The notes beneath the pieces were generated by a model. It was not told where the DNA came from. It ran no database searches and was given only the letters and a program-made list of their open reading frames with translations. Both the position numbers and the translations under genes were made by a program. This document shows, piece by piece, positions 44,367-54,451 of a stretch of DNA of 64,000 nt. Position 1 is the stretch's first letter. Every line of letters starts with the position of its first letter. The stretch is from Flavobacterium sp. 90 (lineage in GTDB: Bacteria > Bacteroidota > Bacteroidia > Flavobacteriales > Flavobacteriaceae), in contig NZ_SMGE01000001.1 in the NCBI RefSeq assembly GCF_004339525.1, positions 1,922,001-1,986,000 of the forward strand, in the 5' to 3' direction.

Positions 44367-45737
44367 ATGTCACAGAAAATATTATTAGATAAAATAAATG
44401 TTCCGGGTATCAAAACCTACGAAGTATATCGCCAAAATGGTGGTTATGCTTCTGTAGAAAAAGCTTTGAAAACACTTACACCAGATGAAGTTGTTGAAGA
44501 AGTAAAAAAATCAGGACTTCGTGGTCGTGGTGGTGCAGGTTTCCCTGCGGGAATGAAATGGAGTTTTATTGACAAAAAATCAGGAAAACCAAGACACTTA
44601 GTTTGTAATGCTGATGAGTCTGAACCAGGAACTTTCAAAGATCGTTATTTGATGGAATTTATTCCTCACTTGTTGATCGAAGGAATGATTACTTCAAGTT
44701 TTGCTTTAGGCGCTAACTTATCATATATCTACATTCGTGGAGAATATATGTGGGTTTTCAAAATATTAGAAAGAGCTATCGCCGAAGCTAAAGCTGCCGG
44801 TTGGTTAGGAAAAAATATATTAGGAACAGGTTACGATTTAGAATTACACGTTCACTGTGGAGCCGGAGCTTATATTTGTGGAGAAGAAACTGCACTTATT
44901 GAATCTTTGGAAGGTAAAAGAGGAAATCCTCGTATCAAACCACCATTTCCTGCAGTTTCAGGACTTTGGGCAAATCCAACTGTGGTAAACAACGTAGAAA
45001 CTATCGCAACTGTGCCTTGGATCATCAACAATTCTGGTGATGATTATGCAAAAATCGGAATTGGACGTTCAACAGGAACTAAATTAATTTCTGCTTCAGG
45101 ACATATTAAAAACCCGGGAGTTTATGAAATTGAGTTAGGTTTAAGTGTTGATGAATTTATGAATTCTGATGAATACTTAGGTGGAATGTCTTCTAGCAGA
45201 CCTCTAAAAGCATTTGTACCAGGAGGATCTTCTGTGCCAATTTTACCAGCTGAATTAATTTTCAAAACAGTAAATGGAGAAGACAGATTAATGACTTACG
45301 AATCTTTAAGTGATGGTGGCTTTGCTACCGGATCGATGTTAGGTTCTGGAGGATTTATCGTTTATAATGACACTGCTTGTGTGGTTAGAAACACTTGGAA
45401 TTTTGCTCGTTTTTACCACCATGAATCTTGCGGACAATGTACACCTTGCCGTGAAGGAACAGGATGGTTGGAAAAAATATTATGGAGAATCGAAAACGGT
45501 CAAGGCCGTGAAGAGGATATCGAATTATTGTGGAGCATTCAAAGCAAAATCGAGGGCAATACAATTTGCCCACTAGGTGATGCAGCTTCTTGGCCAGTTG
45601 CAGCAGCGATTCGCCACTTTAGAGATGAGTTTGAATATCACGTTCGTTTCCCTGAAAAAATAAAACACAGAGATCACTTTGTTGCTGAACCTTTCTCGCA
45701 AGTGAAACATTTAGTAGGTGGTAAAGTAATCGTATAA
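44367..45737 (+). CDS. nuoF: NADH-quinone oxidoreductase subunit F (NADH and FMN binding)
   Basis: A 456-residue subunit of the 51-kDa family that oxidises NADH. The NADH/FMN motif GLRGRGGAGFPAGMKW lies at about 50-65, the FMN motif GAYICGEETALIESLEG at about 175-191, and the N3 [4Fe-4S] ligands in SCGQCTPCREG with a fourth Cys in NTICPLGD near the end. All key residues are present, so the enzyme is expected to be active. Confidence 0.97.
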   Translation: MSQKILLDKINVPGIKTYEVYRQNGGYASVEKALKTLTPDEVVEEVKKSGLRGRGGAGFPAGMKWSFIDKKSGKPRHLVCNADESEPGTFKDRYLMEFIPHLLIEGMITSSFALGANLSYIYIRGEYMWVFKILERAIAEAKAAGWLGKNILGTGYDLELHVHCGAGAYICGEETALIESLEGKRGNPRIKPPFPAVSGLWANPTVVNNVETIATVPWIINNSGDDYAKIGIGRSTGTKLISASGHIKNPGVYEIELGLSVDEFMNSDEYLGGMSSSRPLKAFVPGGSSVPILPAELIFKTVNGEDRLMTYESLSDGGFATGSMLGSGGFIVYNDTACVVRNTWNFARFYHHESCGQCTPCREGTGWLEKILWRIENGQGREEDIELLWSIQSKIEGNTICPLGDAASWPVAAAIRHFRDEFEYHVRFPEKIKHRDHFVAEPFSQVKHLVGGKVIV

Positions 45738-45832
45738 AGAAATATAAAGCAGAAAGTTATAAAGTTAATAATATCAAAAAGGACAGCAATTCTTTTCAAT
45801 ATTCAAACTTTCAACATTCAAATCAATAAGAG

Positions 45833-46864
45833 ATGAAAGTAACCATAGACGGTCAAAGTATAGACGTAGAGCCAGGAACAACGATCCTGCAGGCTGCACG
45901 TATGATTGGTGGAGATTTAGTGCCGCCAGCCATGTGCTATTACTCAAAATTAAAAGGCAGCGGCGGAAAATGTCGTTGTTGTTTAGTTGAAGTTTCTAAA
46001 GGAAGTGAAGCTGACCCAAGACCAATGCCTAAACTTATGGCATCTTGTGTAACAGGATGTATGGACGGAATGGAAGTAAACAGTAAATCTTCTGATCGTG
46101 TAACTGAAGCACGTAAATCTGTAACAGAATTTTTATTAATCAATCACCCGTTAGATTGCCCAATTTGTGATCAGGCTGGTGAATGTGATCTTCAAAACTT
46201 AAGTTTTGAGCACGGAAATCCGAAATCACGTTTTATTGAAGAAAAAAGAACATTTGAACCAGAAGATATTGGTCCAAATATTCAACTACATATGAACCGT
46301 TGTATCTTATGTCAAAGATGTGTGCAAGTTGCAGATCAATTGACAGACAACAGAGTTCACGGAGTATTAGATCGTGGTGATCACGCTAATATTTCAACCG
46401 GAATCTCAAAAGCTATCGACAATGAATTTTCAGGAAACATGATTGATGTTTGTCCTGTTGGAGCATTAACTGATAAAACTTTCCGTTTCAAATCAAGAGT
46501 TTGGTTCAACAAACCTTACAACGCACACAGAGAGTGTACAACTCCTGGGTGTTGTGGAAAAACTACTGTTTGGATGTTTGGTGGAGAAATTCAACGTGTG
46601 ACAGGTCGTAAAGATGAGTACCATGAAGTAGAAGAATTCATTTGCAACAGCTGTCGTTTTGAACATAAAAATGTAAATGACTGGGTTATTGAAGGGCCAA
46701 GAGAATTTGAAAAAGATTCTGTTATCAACCAAAATAACTACACTCAAAAATTAGAGAAAGTAGAAATCGATACTGAAAAAACTATCCTTATGGGTAGAGA
46801 TATTGACCGTAAAAAAATTAGTATGGCCGAAATTCCATTAAACACTAACAACAAAAATTCTTAA
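45833..46864 (+). CDS. nuoG: NADH-quinone oxidoreductase subunit G (short form)
   Basis: A 343-residue subunit, about a third of the length of E. coli NuoG. The [2Fe-2S] N1b ligands (Cys35, Cys47, Cys50, Cys72), the N3-type site (His105, Cys109, Cys112, Cys118) and the N4/N5 [4Fe-4S] (Cys157, Cys160, Cys163, Cys207) are complete. A CxxC pair (Cys271, Cys274) and an ECTTPGC segment follow, the start of a molybdopterin-oxidoreductase-like domain, but the rest of that domain is missing. The reading frame ends normally 2 bp before nuoH, so this is a true short form. Confidence 0.93.
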   Translation: MKVTIDGQSIDVEPGTTILQAARMIGGDLVPPAMCYYSKLKGSGGKCRCCLVEVSKGSEADPRPMPKLMASCVTGCMDGMEVNSKSSDRVTEARKSVTEFLLINHPLDCPICDQAGECDLQNLSFEHGNPKSRFIEEKRTFEPEDIGPNIQLHMNRCILCQRCVQVADQLTDNRVHGVLDRGDHANISTGISKAIDNEFSGNMIDVCPVGALTDKTFRFKSRVWFNKPYNAHRECTTPGCCGKTTVWMFGGEIQRVTGRKDEYHEVEEFICNSCRFEHKNVNDWVIEGPREFEKDSVINQNNYTQKLEKVEIDTEKTILMGRDIDRKKISMAEIPLNTNNKNS

Positions 46865-46866
46865 CG

Positions 46867-47922
46867 ATGGTAGATGGTACGTTTATTATAGAAAAGAGTG
46901 TTGTAATTGTTGTAGTTTTTGCTATCACAATGATTATGGCCATGTACTCTACTTGGGCTGAACGTAAAGTTGCAGCTTATCTTCAGGATCGTGTTGGACC
47001 AAACCGTGCAGGATGGGGAGGATTATTGCAACCTCTTGCTGATGGTATGAAATTATTCTCTAAAGAAGAATTTTTCCCAAATACACCTAATAAATTTTTA
47101 TTTGTCGTAGGACCGGCAATTGCCATGAGTACGGCTTTAATGACAAGTGCTGTAATTCCGTGGGGAGATAAATTAAATATTTTTGGCCGTGATGTTTATT
47201 TACAGGCAACTGATATTAATATTGGTATATTATACATCTTCGGAGTACTTTCAGTAGGTGTTTATGGTATTATGATTGGTGGATGGGCATCTAATAATAA
47301 ATTTTCATTGATGGGAGCTATTCGTGCTGCTTCTCAAATGGTTTCTTATGAAGTTGCTATGGGATTATCAATGATTGCTTTATTGATGATGACCGGAACT
47401 TTAAGTCTGAAAGAAATATCTTTACAACAGTCAGAATGGCATTGGAATGTTTTATACCAACCTTTATCATTCTTAATTTTCTTAATTTGTTCGTTTGCTG
47501 AAACAAACAGAACTCCTTTTGACTTGGCAGAATGTGAAAACGAATTAATTGGAGGTTACCATACAGAATATTCATCCATGAAAATGGGATTCTATTTATT
47601 TGCTGAATATGCAAGTATGTTTATATCGGCTACTATTATTTCTGTTTTATTCTTTGGTGGATATAATTATCCTGGAATGAGCTGGATGGTAGAAAATGTT
47701 GGCGTAAATACTGCCAATCTTTTAGGAATCGCTGTATTGTTTGTTAAAATATGTTTCTTCATATTTTTCTACATGTGGGTACGTTGGACAATTCCAAGAT
47801 TTAGATATGACCAATTAATGAATTTAGGATGGAGAATTTTAATTCCGCTTTCGATCATTAATATCATGATTACAGGCGCTGTTATTTTAAGACACGATAT
47901 CGCAGCAGCTTTAGGATTCTAA
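46867..47922 (+). CDS. nuoH: NADH-quinone oxidoreductase subunit H
   Basis: A 351-residue membrane subunit with eight or nine helices. The quinone-site loop is intact (ERKVAAYLQDRVGPNRAGWGGLLQPLADG, here seen across residues about 32-60), as is the acidic loop AETNRTPFDLAECENELI with its conserved Glu and Asp. It joins the peripheral and membrane arms and starts 2 bp after nuoG. The gap to nuoI is 160 nt and contains a structured repeat. Confidence 0.97.
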   Translation: MVDGTFIIEKSVVIVVVFAITMIMAMYSTWAERKVAAYLQDRVGPNRAGWGGLLQPLADGMKLFSKEEFFPNTPNKFLFVVGPAIAMSTALMTSAVIPWGDKLNIFGRDVYLQATDINIGILYIFGVLSVGVYGIMIGGWASNNKFSLMGAIRAASQMVSYEVAMGLSMIALLMMTGTLSLKEISLQQSEWHWNVLYQPLSFLIFLICSFAETNRTPFDLAECENELIGGYHTEYSSMKMGFYLFAEYASMFISATIISVLFFGGYNYPGMSWMVENVGVNTANLLGIAVLFVKICFFIFFYMWVRWTIPRFRYDQLMNLGWRILIPLSIINIMITGAVILRHDIAAALGF

Positions 47923-47929
47923 GAACCGT

Positions 47930-48012
47930 AAAGCCTTAGCCCTGATAGAAGCGGCATCCTTTAATTTTTTTCTTTAAAAAATTAAAGATACAGCGGATAG
48001 CAGGATTAGCTT
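47930..48012 (+). ncRNA. Structured repeat in the nuoH-nuoI spacer (Flavo-1-like)
   Basis: The region contains TAGCCCTGATAGAAGCGGCA, then TCCTTTAATTTTTT, a loop, AAAAAATTAAAGA and finally CAGCGGATAGCAGGATTAGC. The A/T stem is perfect over 11-12 bp and the flanks pair partly. A related copy lies at 62303-62415. It resembles, from memory, the Flavo-1 RNA motif of flavobacteria; this needs a covariance-model search. Confidence 0.45.
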
Positions 48013-48082
48013 CAAATAAAAAATAAAATAGATTTTAAATTTGATCTAACAGTCAAATGAGAATCATAACCATACATTAAAA

Positions 48083-48628
48083 ATGTCAATAGAAACTATA
48101 TCATTATCGGGTAGAAAAAAGATGGTCTCTAACAAAGAGATGACTTTTTGGGAACGATTGTATCTTGTGGCGATTGTGAAAGGATTAGGTATCACACTTA
48201 AACACTTATTCAGAAAAAAAGTAACAATTCACTATCCTGAGCAAGTGCGTGAAATGAGCCCGGTTTATCGTGGTCAACACCAGTTGAAACGTGACGAACA
48301 AGGTCGTGAAAATTGTACTGCTTGTGGATTATGTGCTTTATCATGTCCTGCTGAAGCAATCACAATGAAAGCTGCAGAACGTAAAGCAGATGAAAAACAT
48401 TTGTACAGAGAAGAAAAATACGCTTCGATATATGAAATCAATATGTTGCGTTGCATTTTCTGTGGTTTATGTGAAGAAGCTTGCCCGAAAGATGCCATTT
48501 ATTTGACAACTTCAAAAGTTTTGGTTCCTTCAAGCTATGAAAGAGAAGATTTCATTTTTGGAAAAGACAGATTAGTGATGCCTCTTGATGTGGCGATCAA
48601 AAATGCTCAACTTAATAATGCTAACTAA
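48083..48628 (+). CDS. nuoI: NADH-quinone oxidoreductase subunit I
   Basis: A 181-residue ferredoxin-type subunit carrying clusters N6a and N6b. The two motifs are complete: Cys78, Cys81, Cys84, Cys88 in CTACGLCALSCP and Cys124, Cys127, Cys130, Cys134 in CIFCGLCEEACP. An amphipathic N-terminus anchors it to the membrane arm. Its stop abuts the nuoJ start. Confidence 0.97.
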   Translation: MSIETISLSGRKKMVSNKEMTFWERLYLVAIVKGLGITLKHLFRKKVTIHYPEQVREMSPVYRGQHQLKRDEQGRENCTACGLCALSCPAEAITMKAAERKADEKHLYREEKYASIYEINMLRCIFCGLCEEACPKDAIYLTTSKVLVPSSYEREDFIFGKDRLVMPLDVAIKNAQLNNAN

Positions 48629-49168
48629 ATGATACATATTCCTGATTTTGCTCACGCAACAACTGTACAAGTTGTATTTTGTTTCTTAGCGTTTATTACG
48701 GTAATTACTGCTTTCCTGACTATTTTTAGCAGAAACCCAATTCATAGTGCTATTTATTTAGTAATTTGTTTTTTCTCGATCGCTGGTCATTATTTATTAT
48801 TAAACGCTCAGTTTTTGGCTGTAGTACATATAATAGTCTACTCTGGAGCGATTATGATTCTTTTCCTGTTTACGATTATGTTGATGAATTTGAACGAACA
48901 ACGAGAAGTACATCGACCTAGAATTACACGTTTAGGCGCTATTGTTTCTTTCTGTTTGATTTGTGTTGTATTGATTGCCATTTTCATTAATTCTAAACCA
49001 ATTGTTGGAGAATATGATTCAACTGGTGAAGATTTTCAATCGATTCAGGTACTTGGTAAAATATTATTGAACGAATATATGGTTCCGTTTGAATTTGCTT
49101 CGATCTTGCTTTTAGTAGCCATGATTGGAACTGTATTATTGTCTAAAAAAGAAAAATTAAATAAATAA
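48629..49168 (+). CDS. nuoJ: NADH-quinone oxidoreductase subunit J
   Basis: A 179-residue membrane subunit with five helices. The conserved [22 protein letters not shown] helix and the [16 protein letters not shown] helix, with its kink-forming residues, are typical. It starts right after the nuoI stop and overlaps nuoK by 1 bp. It helps transmit conformational change for proton pumping. Confidence 0.96.
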   Translation: MIHIPDFAHATTVQVVFCFLAFITVITAFLTIFSRNPIHSAIYLVICFFSIAGHYLLLNAQFLAVVHIIVYSGAIMILFLFTIMLMNLNEQREVHRPRITRLGAIVSFCLICVVLIAIFINSKPIVGEYDSTGEDFQSIQVLGKILLNEYMVPFEFASILLLVAMIGTVLLSKKEKLNK

Positions 49169-49488
49169 TGGGTAATATATTAAATCAAATAGGTATTGAA
49201 AACTACATCTTTTTAAGTGTTGTACTTTTCTGTATTGGTATTTTTGGTGTATTGTACAGACGAAATGCTATTATCGTATTCATGTCTATCGAAATCATGT
49301 TGAATGCTGTTAACCTTTTATTTGTTGCTTTTTCAACTTATCATCAAGATGCACAAGGACAAGTCTTTGTATTCTTTTCGATGGCGGTTGCTGCAGCAGA
49401 AGTTGCAGTTGGATTGGCTATTTTAGTTTCGATCTTTAGAAATTTAGGTTCGATTAGTATCGATAATTTAAAAAATTTAAAAGGATAA
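49168..49488 (+). CDS. nuoK: NADH-quinone oxidoreductase subunit K
   Basis: A 106-residue membrane subunit with three helices. The two conserved membrane Glu residues are seen in [13 protein letters not shown] and [11 protein letters not shown]; they belong to the central charged axis of the proton pump. The start ATG overlaps the nuoJ stop codon by 1 bp. Confidence 0.96.
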   Translation: MGNILNQIGIENYIFLSVVLFCIGIFGVLYRRNAIIVFMSIEIMLNAVNLLFVAFSTYHQDAQGQVFVFFSMAVAAAEVAVGLAILVSIFRNLGSISIDNLKNLKG

Positions 49489-49494
49489 ATAAAA

Positions 49495-51378
49495 ATGGAT
49501 ACCAATTTAGCTTTACTTTTAGTTTTATCTCCTTTTTTAGGATTTTTAATCAATGTTTTCTTTGGCAAGAGCTTAGGCAAAACAGTTTCAGGAATTATTG
49601 GAACTGCCTCTGTAGTAGTTTCTTTTGCTGTTACACTTTTCTTTTTCAATCAAATTAGCCAAACAAAACAAGCCATTGAGGTTACTTTATTTGATTGGAT
49701 TCAAATTAGTAATCTACATATCAATCTTGGATTTTTATTAGATCAATTATCTTTACTTTGGTTGCTTTTTGTAACTGGTATTGGTTCATTGATACACTTA
49801 TACTCTATTAGTTATATGCACGATGACGAAAATATGCACAAGTTTTTTGCGTATTTGAATCTGTTCGTATTCTTCATGATTACACTTGTAATTGGAAGTA
49901 ACTTATTAGTTTTATTTATTGGTTGGGAAGGTGTTGGACTTTGTTCTTACCTATTAATTGGATTCTGGCATAAAAACCAGGATTACAATGATGCTGCGAA
50001 AAAAGCTTTCATCATGAACAGAATTGGGGATTTAGGTCTTTTAATCGGAATGTTCATTCTTGGTTCAATGTTCTCAACATTAGATTATGCAACTTTAAAA
50101 ACTGCAATTGCCGGAGCAACTAACTTAAATATTCCGTTGCTTTCATTAGCTGCTTTATGTTTATTTATTGGGGCTTGTGGTAAATCTGCACAAATTCCAT
50201 TATACACTTGGTTACCTGATGCGATGGCTGGACCAACTCCGGTTTCTGCATTGATTCACGCTGCAACAATGGTTACGGCTGGTATCTTTATGGTAACAAG
50301 ATTAAATTTTATATTTGATTTAGCACCAGACGTTCAAACTGTTATTGCTGTTATTGGAGGAATCACTTCATTAGTTGCTGCAACAATTGGATTAGTTCAG
50401 ACAGATATCAAAAAAGTTTTGGCCTACTCTACCGTTTCTCAATTAGGATTAATGTTTTTAGCATTAGGATTTGGTGCTTATGAAGTAGCTGTTTTCCACG
50501 TAATAACGCACGCTTTCTTTAAGGCTTGTTTATTCTTAGGTTCAGGTTCTGTAATTCACGGTTTGCATGGAGAACAAGATATGCGTAAAATGGGTGGTTT
50601 GCGTAAAGCAATGCCAATCACTTTCTGGACAATGTTAATTTCATCATTAGCAATTTCAGGTGTTCCGTTTTTCTCTGGTTTCTTCTCTAAAGATGAAATA
50701 TTATTAACGGCTTTCCATCATAATATTCCACTTTATGTAGTTGGATCTATTGCTTCAATCATGACAGCATTTTATATGTTCAGATTGATGTTCCTTACTT
50801 TCTTTAAAGACTTTAGAGGAACTGAAGAACAAAAACATCACTTACATGAAAGTGACGGATTAATTACTTTCCCTTTAATTATTTTAGCTATTCTTGCCAC
50901 TTTTGGCGGAATCATTAGCTTACCTGGAAATAGCTGGTTAAATGAATATTTAGCTCCGCTATTCACAAAAGTAGCTGGCGAAGAACATCATTTAGGCGCA
51001 ACAGAATATACTTTAATGGGAGTTGCTGTTTTAGGTGGATTATTAGGTATTTTAATTGCTTACATTAAATACTTTAAACAAGATAATGTTCCGGAAGCAG
51101 ATGAAAATATTACTGGTTTAACCAAAGTATTATATAATAAATATTATGTAGACGAAGCTTACGATGCAATATTTGTTCGCTCTATTAACGGATTATCAAG
51201 ATTTTTCAGAGACTATATTGAGACAGGTTTATCTGCTCTTGTTTTTGGATTAGGAAAAGTAACTAACGAACTAGCTTTTCAAGGTAAAAAACTACAAAAC
51301 GGAAGTATCGGATTATATCTTTTTGCATTTGTTTTGGGGCTTTGTGCCATTGTTTCCTATATATTTTTAGCTAAATAA
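49495..51378 (+). CDS. nuoL: NADH-quinone oxidoreductase subunit L
   Basis: A 627-residue antiporter-like membrane subunit, 15 to 16 helices. The conserved Glu is in GWEGVGLCSYLLIGFW (about 142-157) and the Lys/His residues in LPDAMAGPTPVSALIHAATMVTAG. The C-terminal part forms the long lateral helix that runs along the membrane arm. It lies 6 bp after nuoK. Confidence 0.97.
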   Translation: MDTNLALLLVLSPFLGFLINVFFGKSLGKTVSGIIGTASVVVSFAVTLFFFNQISQTKQAIEVTLFDWIQISNLHINLGFLLDQLSLLWLLFVTGIGSLIHLYSISYMHDDENMHKFFAYLNLFVFFMITLVIGSNLLVLFIGWEGVGLCSYLLIGFWHKNQDYNDAAKKAFIMNRIGDLGLLIGMFILGSMFSTLDYATLKTAIAGATNLNIPLLSLAALCLFIGACGKSAQIPLYTWLPDAMAGPTPVSALIHAATMVTAGIFMVTRLNFIFDLAPDVQTVIAVIGGITSLVAATIGLVQTDIKKVLAYSTVSQLGLMFLALGFGAYEVAVFHVITHAFFKACLFLGSGSVIHGLHGEQDMRKMGGLRKAMPITFWTMLISSLAISGVPFFSGFFSKDEILLTAFHHNIPLYVVGSIASIMTAFYMFRLMFLTFFKDFRGTEEQKHHLHESDGLITFPLIILAILATFGGIISLPGNSWLNEYLAPLFTKVAGEEHHLGATEYTLMGVAVLGGLLGILIAYIKYFKQDNVPEADENITGLTKVLYNKYYVDEAYDAIFVRSINGLSRFFRDYIETGLSALVFGLGKVTNELAFQGKKLQNGSIGLYLFAFVLGLCAIVSYIFLAK

Positions 51379-51388
51379 TTTTACAACT

Positions 51389-52828
51389 ATGAACGTTTCT
51401 CTTATATTAATTATTCTTCTAATTGGTGCATTTGCCACTTATTTTGCTGGTGACAAACTAGCATCAAAAGTAGCTTTGTTCTTTAGTTTGGCGGCTTTAG
51501 GTTGTTCAATTGTTTTATTAAATCATTTTTGTGCAGGTGAAAACATCAGTTTGATCAACGCCTGGATTAATCAACCTAAAATTTCATTTGCTCTAAATGC
51601 GGATGGTTTAGGAATCGCAATGCTATTGTTAACGGTAGCTTTGACACCAATTATTATATTCTCTTCTTTTGGAAATGAGTATAAAAATTCAAAAGCTTTT
51701 TATGCATTAATTTTATTTATGGCTTTTGCTATGACAGGAACTTTCCTTGCAGCAGATGGTCTATTATATTATATTTTCTGGGAGTTAGCGCTTATTCCTA
51801 TTTACTTCATTGCTCTTATTTGGGGTAATGGTGATGCCGAAGAACGTAGAAAAGCAGTAGTTAAGTTCTTTATCTATACACTTGCAGGTTCATTGTTCAT
51901 GTTGGTTGCTTTCATCTATTTATACCAAAAAGCTGGAAGTTTCTTAATCGAAGATTTATACAAATTAAACTTATCTGCGTCTGAGCAACTTTGGATTTTC
52001 TTAGCTTTCTTCTTAGCTTATGCTATTAAAATTCCAATTATTCCTTTCCATACATGGCAAGCAAATGTGTACCAAAAAGCACCGACAGTTGGAACTATGC
52101 TTTTATCTGGTATCATGCTAAAAATGGGATTATATAGTGTTATTCGTTGGCAGTTGCCAATTGCACCATTGGCCGCAAAAGAATACATGAATATCTTTAT
52201 TGCTTTAGGAATTGCCGGAGTTATTTACGGATCAATCGTAGCTTTAAGACAAAAAGATTTAAAGAAATTATTGGCTTATTCATCTCTTGCACACGTTGGA
52301 TTAATTGCTGCAGGAACTTACACATTAACTCTTGACGGTTTACGTGGAGCTGTTTTACAAATGATCGCTCACGGTTTTGTAGTAGTCGGATTGTTTTATG
52401 CTGCCGAAATTATTTTCAGAAGATATGAAACAAGAGATATTTCACAATTAGGAGGTATTCGTACACAATCTCCAAAATTTACTTCTATGTTTTTAATTTT
52501 GGTATTGGCTTCTGTAGCTTTGCCAAGTACTTTTAATTTCGTTGGAGAGTTTACAGTTTTGTATAGTCTTTCTCAAATTAATATTTGGTTTGCTGTTTTA
52601 GGTGGAACAACTATTATTTTAGGAGCTTATTATATGCTTAAAATGTTTCAAAATGTAATGTTAGGAGAAACTAATTCTAAGACTTTTGCAGACGTTTCTA
52701 TTAATGAAGGAATTTCATTAGTTGTAATTATTGCGGTTTTAATTTTCTTCGGATTTTATCCAAAGCCAATTACAGATTTGATTACACCAAGTTTAGAAAC
52801 AATTCTAAGCGTTATCAACAAAAATTAA
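51389..52828 (+). CDS. nuoM: NADH-quinone oxidoreductase subunit M
   Basis: A 479-residue antiporter-like subunit with 14 helices. The conserved Glu in FWELALIPIYFIALIWG (about 131-147), the FHTWQANVYQKAPTVGTMLLSG motif and the Lys in DLKKLLAYSSLAHVG are present, giving a full proton channel. It begins 10 bp after nuoL. Confidence 0.97.
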   Translation: MNVSLILIILLIGAFATYFAGDKLASKVALFFSLAALGCSIVLLNHFCAGENISLINAWINQPKISFALNADGLGIAMLLLTVALTPIIIFSSFGNEYKNSKAFYALILFMAFAMTGTFLAADGLLYYIFWELALIPIYFIALIWGNGDAEERRKAVVKFFIYTLAGSLFMLVAFIYLYQKAGSFLIEDLYKLNLSASEQLWIFLAFFLAYAIKIPIIPFHTWQANVYQKAPTVGTMLLSGIMLKMGLYSVIRWQLPIAPLAAKEYMNIFIALGIAGVIYGSIVALRQKDLKKLLAYSSLAHVGLIAAGTYTLTLDGLRGAVLQMIAHGFVVVGLFYAAEIIFRRYETRDISQLGGIRTQSPKFTSMFLILVLASVALPSTFNFVGEFTVLYSLSQINIWFAVLGGTTIILGAYYMLKMFQNVMLGETNSKTFADVSINEGISLVVIIAVLIFFGFYPKPITDLITPSLETILSVINKN

Positions 52829-52892
52829 TATTTTAAATAAAAATAAATTAGGGCGTCATTAGTTTTAGATTTCCTAAATCAAAAAAGCAAAA

Positions 52893-54284
52893 ATGAATAC
52901 ATTAATAGCTATAACAGGATTGGGTATTTTCTGCCTATTGTTTGAAATTCTTAATTTAAGAAAGGCCATCGTTCCTATTACCATCATTGGTTTATTGGGA
53001 GTTTTGGCACTTAACTATTACGAATTTGGATTAGAGCAGAGTTATTACAATAACATGATTACGGTGAGCAAATTCTCAACTACGTTTTCATCATTGTTTA
53101 TTATTCTAACCATTTTCTTAGTAGCATTAAGTCATAATTTTTATGAAAATCATCCTACCAAAATTTCAGATTTTGTTGCTATAAAAGTATTCTTATTAGC
53201 TGGAGGAGTTGCAATGGTTTCTTTTGGAAACTTAGCGATGTTTTTCTTAGGAATCGAAATTTTATCAATTGCACTTTATGTTTTGGCTGCGAGCGATCGT
53301 TTGAATTTGAAAAGCAACGAAGCTGGTATGAAATACTTCCTGATGGGATCTTTTGCATCTGGAATTATCTTATTCGGAATCTGTTTGATCTACGGAGCAA
53401 TGGGAAGTTTTGACGTTGCAGAAATTCACGAAAGTTCTTTATCTGCCGAATTGCCAATCTGGTTTCCAATTGGAATGATCTTAATGATTATCGGAATGTT
53501 GTTTAAAGTTGCTGCAGTTCCTTTCCACTTTTGGGCTCCGGATGTTTACGAAGGATCTCCTGCTTTAACAACTGCTTTAATGAGTACTTTGGCAAAAGTT
53601 GTAGCAATTGCAACACTTTACAAATTAGTTTCAGCACTAAACTTAGTTCCATCTTTAGACAATCAGGATCTTTTGGGAACTTTTGAAACGATTGTAGTAA
53701 TTATTTCAATTGCTTCTATGACCGTTGGAAATATAATGGCATTACGTCAGGTAAATGTAAAACGTATGTTGGCATTCTCAGGAATCTCACATGCAGGTTT
53801 TATGTTGATGACTTTATTAACTGTAGCAACATCTGCAGGAGTATTGTTATATTACACTGCTGCTTATGCATTAGCTGGAATCGCTGCTTTTAGTGTGGTT
53901 TTATATGTATGCAAAAATCAGGATAACGAAGATATTACTAATTTTCATGGCTTAGGAAAAACAAATCCATTATTGGCTGCTATCCTTACGGGTTCATTAT
54001 TATCAATGGCCGGTATTCCAATTTTCTCTGGATTCTTTGCTAAGTTATTCTTATTCAATCAAACAATTCAAGCGGGATATATAGCTTTAGTAATTGTTGC
54101 TGTTATCAATTCTATTATTAGTGTTGGATATTATTTCAAACTAATTTTAGCAATGTATTCTAAAGAACCAAATCAGGAGCGTACCGGAAAACCTTTCCTT
54201 ATTTATGCAGTTGCAATAATTTCAATTGTATTAAATATTGCTTTAGGTTTATTTCCATCTTTAGTTTTAGATTTATTGAAATAA
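52893..54284 (+). CDS. nuoN: NADH-quinone oxidoreductase subunit N
   Basis: A 463-residue antiporter-like subunit with 13 to 14 helices and the typical GIEILSIALYVLAASDR, FHFWAPDVYEGSPALTTALMST and VKRMLAFSGISHAGFM segments. It ends the operon. A hairpin terminator follows 24 nt downstream. The three antiporter-like subunits L, M and N are all intact. Confidence 0.97.
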   Translation: MNTLIAITGLGIFCLLFEILNLRKAIVPITIIGLLGVLALNYYEFGLEQSYYNNMITVSKFSTTFSSLFIILTIFLVALSHNFYENHPTKISDFVAIKVFLLAGGVAMVSFGNLAMFFLGIEILSIALYVLAASDRLNLKSNEAGMKYFLMGSFASGIILFGICLIYGAMGSFDVAEIHESSLSAELPIWFPIGMILMIIGMLFKVAAVPFHFWAPDVYEGSPALTTALMSTLAKVVAIATLYKLVSALNLVPSLDNQDLLGTFETIVVIISIASMTVGNIMALRQVNVKRMLAFSGISHAGFMLMTLLTVATSAGVLLYYTAAYALAGIAAFSVVLYVCKNQDNEDITNFHGLGKTNPLLAAILTGSLLSMAGIPIFSGFFAKLFLFNQTIQAGYIALVIVAVINSIISVGYYFKLILAMYSKEPNQERTGKPFLIYAVAIISIVLNIALGLFPSLVLDLLK

Positions 54285-54307
54285 AAAAATACGATTAAAA
54301 TAAATAC

Positions 54308-54345
54308 AAGTCCATCAAGAGTTTCTTTTGATGGACTTTTTATTT
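54308..54345 (+). terminator. Terminator of the nuo operon
   Basis: AGTCCATCAAGAG and CTTTTGATGGACT form a stem (with one mismatch region) around a short loop, followed by TTTTTATTTT. Confidence 0.85.
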
Positions 54346-54419
54346 TAGAATAGATTTTTATATAAGAAAAAATCATGTTAAAAATTTCGCCGAAACTATA
54401 GGACTTCGAAAAAACTCCA

Positions 54420-54427
54420 TATATTTG
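54420..54427 (+). promoter_or_regulatory. -7 box of the Bax-inhibitor-like gene
   Basis: TATATTTG matches TAnnTTTG. The in-frame TTG at 54425 is inside this box, so the ATG at 54452 is the better start. Confidence 0.6.
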
Positions 54428-54451
54428 AATACAATTAAATGTATTAAAACT

